A stretch of DNA of 32,579 nucleotides from Bacteroidota bacterium (GTDB taxonomy: Bacteria > Bacteroidota > Bacteroidia > Bacteroidales > F082), in the NCBI GenBank assembly GCA_018816765.1, contig JAHIUX010000053.1, forward strand, positions 1 to 32,579, given 5' to 3'. This document shows, piece after piece, positions 30,948 through 32,579 of this stretch. Position numbers and translations under genes: made by a program. Numbering within the stretch: the first letter of the stretch is position 1; each line of letters opens with the position of its first letter. The notes under the pieces were generated by a model. It searched no databases. It worked only from the letters and a program-made list of their open reading frames with translations, and was not told the DNA's origin.

Positions 30948-32456
30948 GTGGATATCTACAACAGAAAGAAAAGATGGAAGGTGTTTCTGTCGATCATGGC
31001 ACTGGTCATCATCAGCGCATCCATCTATTATACCAACGCCCTTGTGGGGGAGTTTGCCCGTAAGGAGCGCAACCAGGTAAAGGTGTGGGCCGATGCCATT
31101 CAGCGAAAGGCCAGCCTGATGCACTACACCGAATCGTTTTTCAACGAGGTGCGCCGCCAGGAGCGCCAGCGTGTCGAACTGCTTGCCAACACCTATAAGC
31201 GCCTTATTCAGGACGAAAACTCACCTGATCTGACCTTCTATCTTGAAATCATCAGCAACAACACCAGCATTCCGGTCATTTATGCCGATGAATCGGGCAA
31301 CATACTCAGCACAAAAAACCTGGGCATCGAACTGGATACCATTACCCGGCTTACCGATGCGCTGAGGCATGAGTTTACACAGTATGAACCCATTCCCGTG
31401 CAAATATCCGCGCTGAAGCGCAACTACCTGTATTATCATGAATCGCTCATCTTCACCGACCTGAAGAAAGTGCTCGATGACCTGGTCAGCTCGTTTCTGA
31501 CCGAGGTGGCACTCAACTCGGCCAGCGTGCCCGTTATCATCACCGACAGCACACAGAAAAACGTGATCCAATACGGCAACATCAGCGATTCGCGCATGAA
31601 AGACGCTGCTTTTCTGGAACAAGAATTGGCATCGATGGCCTCGGCAAACAACCCAATCGAAATTTCTTTCCTCGATTACGGTAAAACCTATATCTTTTAC
31701 AGAAGTTCTGATTTACTGCAAAGTATGCGGTTTTTCCCCCTGCTTCAAATCCTCATTATTGCCTTGTTTCTGCTGATCGCCTACCTGTTGTTCAGCTATG
31801 CCCGCAAGTCGGAACAGAACCAGGTATGGGCAGGAATGGCCAAGGAAACAGCCCATCAGATCGGCACGCCACTTTCGTCGATGATGGCATGGATTGAACT
31901 GATGAAGATGCAGGACGAAAACAGCCCCATGGCCGTAACCGAGATGGAAAAGGACATTCAGCGGCTTGAAGCCATCACCGAGCGCTTCTCGAAAATCGGC
32001 TCGCCGCCGGTGCTCGAACGCATGGATGTGGTGGGGGTGATTGAAGAAACACTGGGCTACCTCAAAAGCCGCACCTCGAGCAAGGTGACCTATGAATTTA
32101 AGGTTCCCAAGGGACAACATTTTGTTATCCCGCTCAATGCCGTGCTGTTTCGCTGGGTGATCGAAAACCTGTGTAAAAACGCCATTGATGCCATGACGGG
32201 GCAAGGAAAAATAACGGTTGAAATCCTGGCCGAAAACAACCACCTCATCATCGACCTGAGCGACACGGGCAAAGGCATTGCCAAGTCAGAGTTCAAACAT
32301 GTGTTCAACCCGGGTTATTCGAGCAAAAAGCGTGGCTGGGGATTGGGCTTAACGTTGGCCAAACGCATCATCAGCGAATACCACAAGGGAAAAATATTTG
32401 TTCGTTCGTCGACACTGAACGAAGGAACCACCTTCCGCATCATCTTGAAGTCATAA
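30948..32456 (+). CDS. membrane sensor histidine kinase with duplicated-looking periplasmic sensor
   Basis: The 502-residue kinase starts at GTG 30948; a stop lies two codons upstream and the first ATG is inside the first helix. Transmembrane helices are at about 12-30 and 262-284, flanking a 230-residue periplasmic domain in which SIPVIYADESGNIL (107-120) and SVPVIITDSTQKNVI (193-207) look like two copies of one module. The DHp helix has AKETAHQIGTPLSSMMAW (H303), then N-box ENLCKNAIDAM and G boxes DTGKGIAKS and KRGWGLGLTLAK. The HQIGTPLS H-box is a Bacteroidota-typical form. No response regulator is adjacent. A terminator follows. Confidence 0.92.
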   Translation: MDIYNRKKRWKVFLSIMALVIISASIYYTNALVGEFARKERNQVKVWADAIQRKASLMHYTESFFNEVRRQERQRVELLANTYKRLIQDENSPDLTFYLEIISNNTSIPVIYADESGNILSTKNLGIELDTITRLTDALRHEFTQYEPIPVQISALKRNYLYYHESLIFTDLKKVLDDLVSSFLTEVALNSASVPVIITDSTQKNVIQYGNISDSRMKDAAFLEQELASMASANNPIEISFLDYGKTYIFYRSSDLLQSMRFFPLLQILIIALFLLIAYLLFSYARKSEQNQVWAGMAKETAHQIGTPLSSMMAWIELMKMQDENSPMAVTEMEKDIQRLEAITERFSKIGSPPVLERMDVVGVIEETLGYLKSRTSSKVTYEFKVPKGQHFVIPLNAVLFRWVIENLCKNAIDAMTGQGKITVEILAENNHLIIDLSDTGKGIAKSEFKHVFNPGYSSKKRGWGLGLTLAKRIISEYHKGKIFVRSSTLNEGTTFRIILKS

Positions 32457-32484
32457 AAAAACCCGGAGAAAATCCCCGGGTTTT
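32455..32484. terminator. bidirectional intrinsic terminator
   Basis: The stem AAAACCCGG (32458-32466) pairs exactly with CCGGGTTTT (32476-32484), loop 9 nt. It ends the kinase transcript on the plus strand (short T-run) and, with seven T on the minus strand, that of the converging YceI-like gene. The A-run overlaps the kinase stop. Confidence 0.85.
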
Positions 32485-32505
32485 CAGATTGGTGTTATGG
32501 GCAAA

Positions 32506-32579
32506 TTATTGTTTAATCAGCTCAAGATTCACCTGAATATCTACATTTTCACCAACTACCAGGCCACCGGCTTCCATCA
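32506..32579 (-). CDS. probable YceI family protein, C-terminal fragment, cut by window edge
   Basis: The minus-strand frame ends with TAA at 32506-32508 and continues past the right edge. The visible last 23 residues, ending GENVDIQVNLELIKQ after EAGGLVVG, match the C-terminal strand pattern of YceI lipid-binding proteins (V-G-[DE]-x-V-x-I-x-[VL]-[DE]-[LIV]-E-x-[IV]-K), as I recall it. YceI proteins bind polyisoprenoids in the periplasm. Only the tail is seen, so the assignment is tentative. Confidence 0.5.
   Translation of the reverse strand, partial: MEAGGLVVGENVDIQVNLELIKQ

Overview
The window (32.6 kb, mid-range G+C) reads as a chromosomal segment of a Bacteroidota bacterium, probably Bacteroidales-like. 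The signs are a purH-mreB-mreC-mreD block, a secreted protein with a type IX secretion (Por) C-terminal sorting domain, DUF4369/TlpA-type and SPII lipoproteins, an S9 peptidase, a POTRA-less BamA-like barrel, weak or absent Shine-Dalgarno sequences, and a recurrent -7 promoter box of the Bacteroidota form TAnnTTTG (usually TATTTTTG) in front of many genes.

Layout. 1-5.5 kb, minus strand: a sulfate-activation set (cysQ, cysC, cysD) and a nucleotide-sugar pair (a WbpA/TviB-type UDP-sugar 6-dehydrogenase followed by a WlbA/WbpB-type 3-dehydrogenase). The expected cysN does not follow cysD. Instead there is a strong palindrome, an 8-bp tandem repeat, a four-helix-bundle gene and the 3' end of an IS transposase running in from the left edge. 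5.9-9.5 kb: a deoxyhypusine-synthase-like gene (+) converges on a minus-strand operon encoding a PepSY-type membrane protein, a 59-residue two-helix membrane protein and a PAS histidine kinase with four clustered cysteines; upstream of it is a separately terminated OB-fold-like lipoprotein. 9.5-12.6 kb: nadA, a lipoprotein and a secreted MORN-like repeat protein form one operon.

12.6-13.2 kb is a gene-free, A+T-rich region with three perfect TTATCAACA DnaA boxes and at least four one-mismatch boxes. It lies between divergent genes and is the best candidate for a replication origin (oriC). 13.2-15.0 kb: rpiB and lutB (+). 15.0-20.1 kb, minus: purH-mreB-mreC-mreD, then a TlpA-like thioredoxin lipoprotein whose terminator overlaps the lutB 3' end. 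20.3-23.3 kb: a MacB/FtsX-type permease and recJ (+). 23.4-26.2 kb, minus: a GH3-family enzyme, a LysE-type exporter and an HdeD/DUF308 protein in one operon. 26.4-32.5 kb: a T9SS cargo protein, an outer-membrane barrel, an S9 peptidase (-), a two-transmembrane sensor kinase (+), and at the right edge the C-terminus of a probable YceI-family protein (-).

Most of the content is housekeeping or envelope-related. The points most worth a second look are the candidate oriC, the bacterial deoxyhypusine-synthase homologue that keeps its active-site lysine motif, the Cys4 PAS kinase operon, the GH3-LysE pairing, and the repeat/IS debris where cysN is expected. I did not find a clearly new defence or mobile system.
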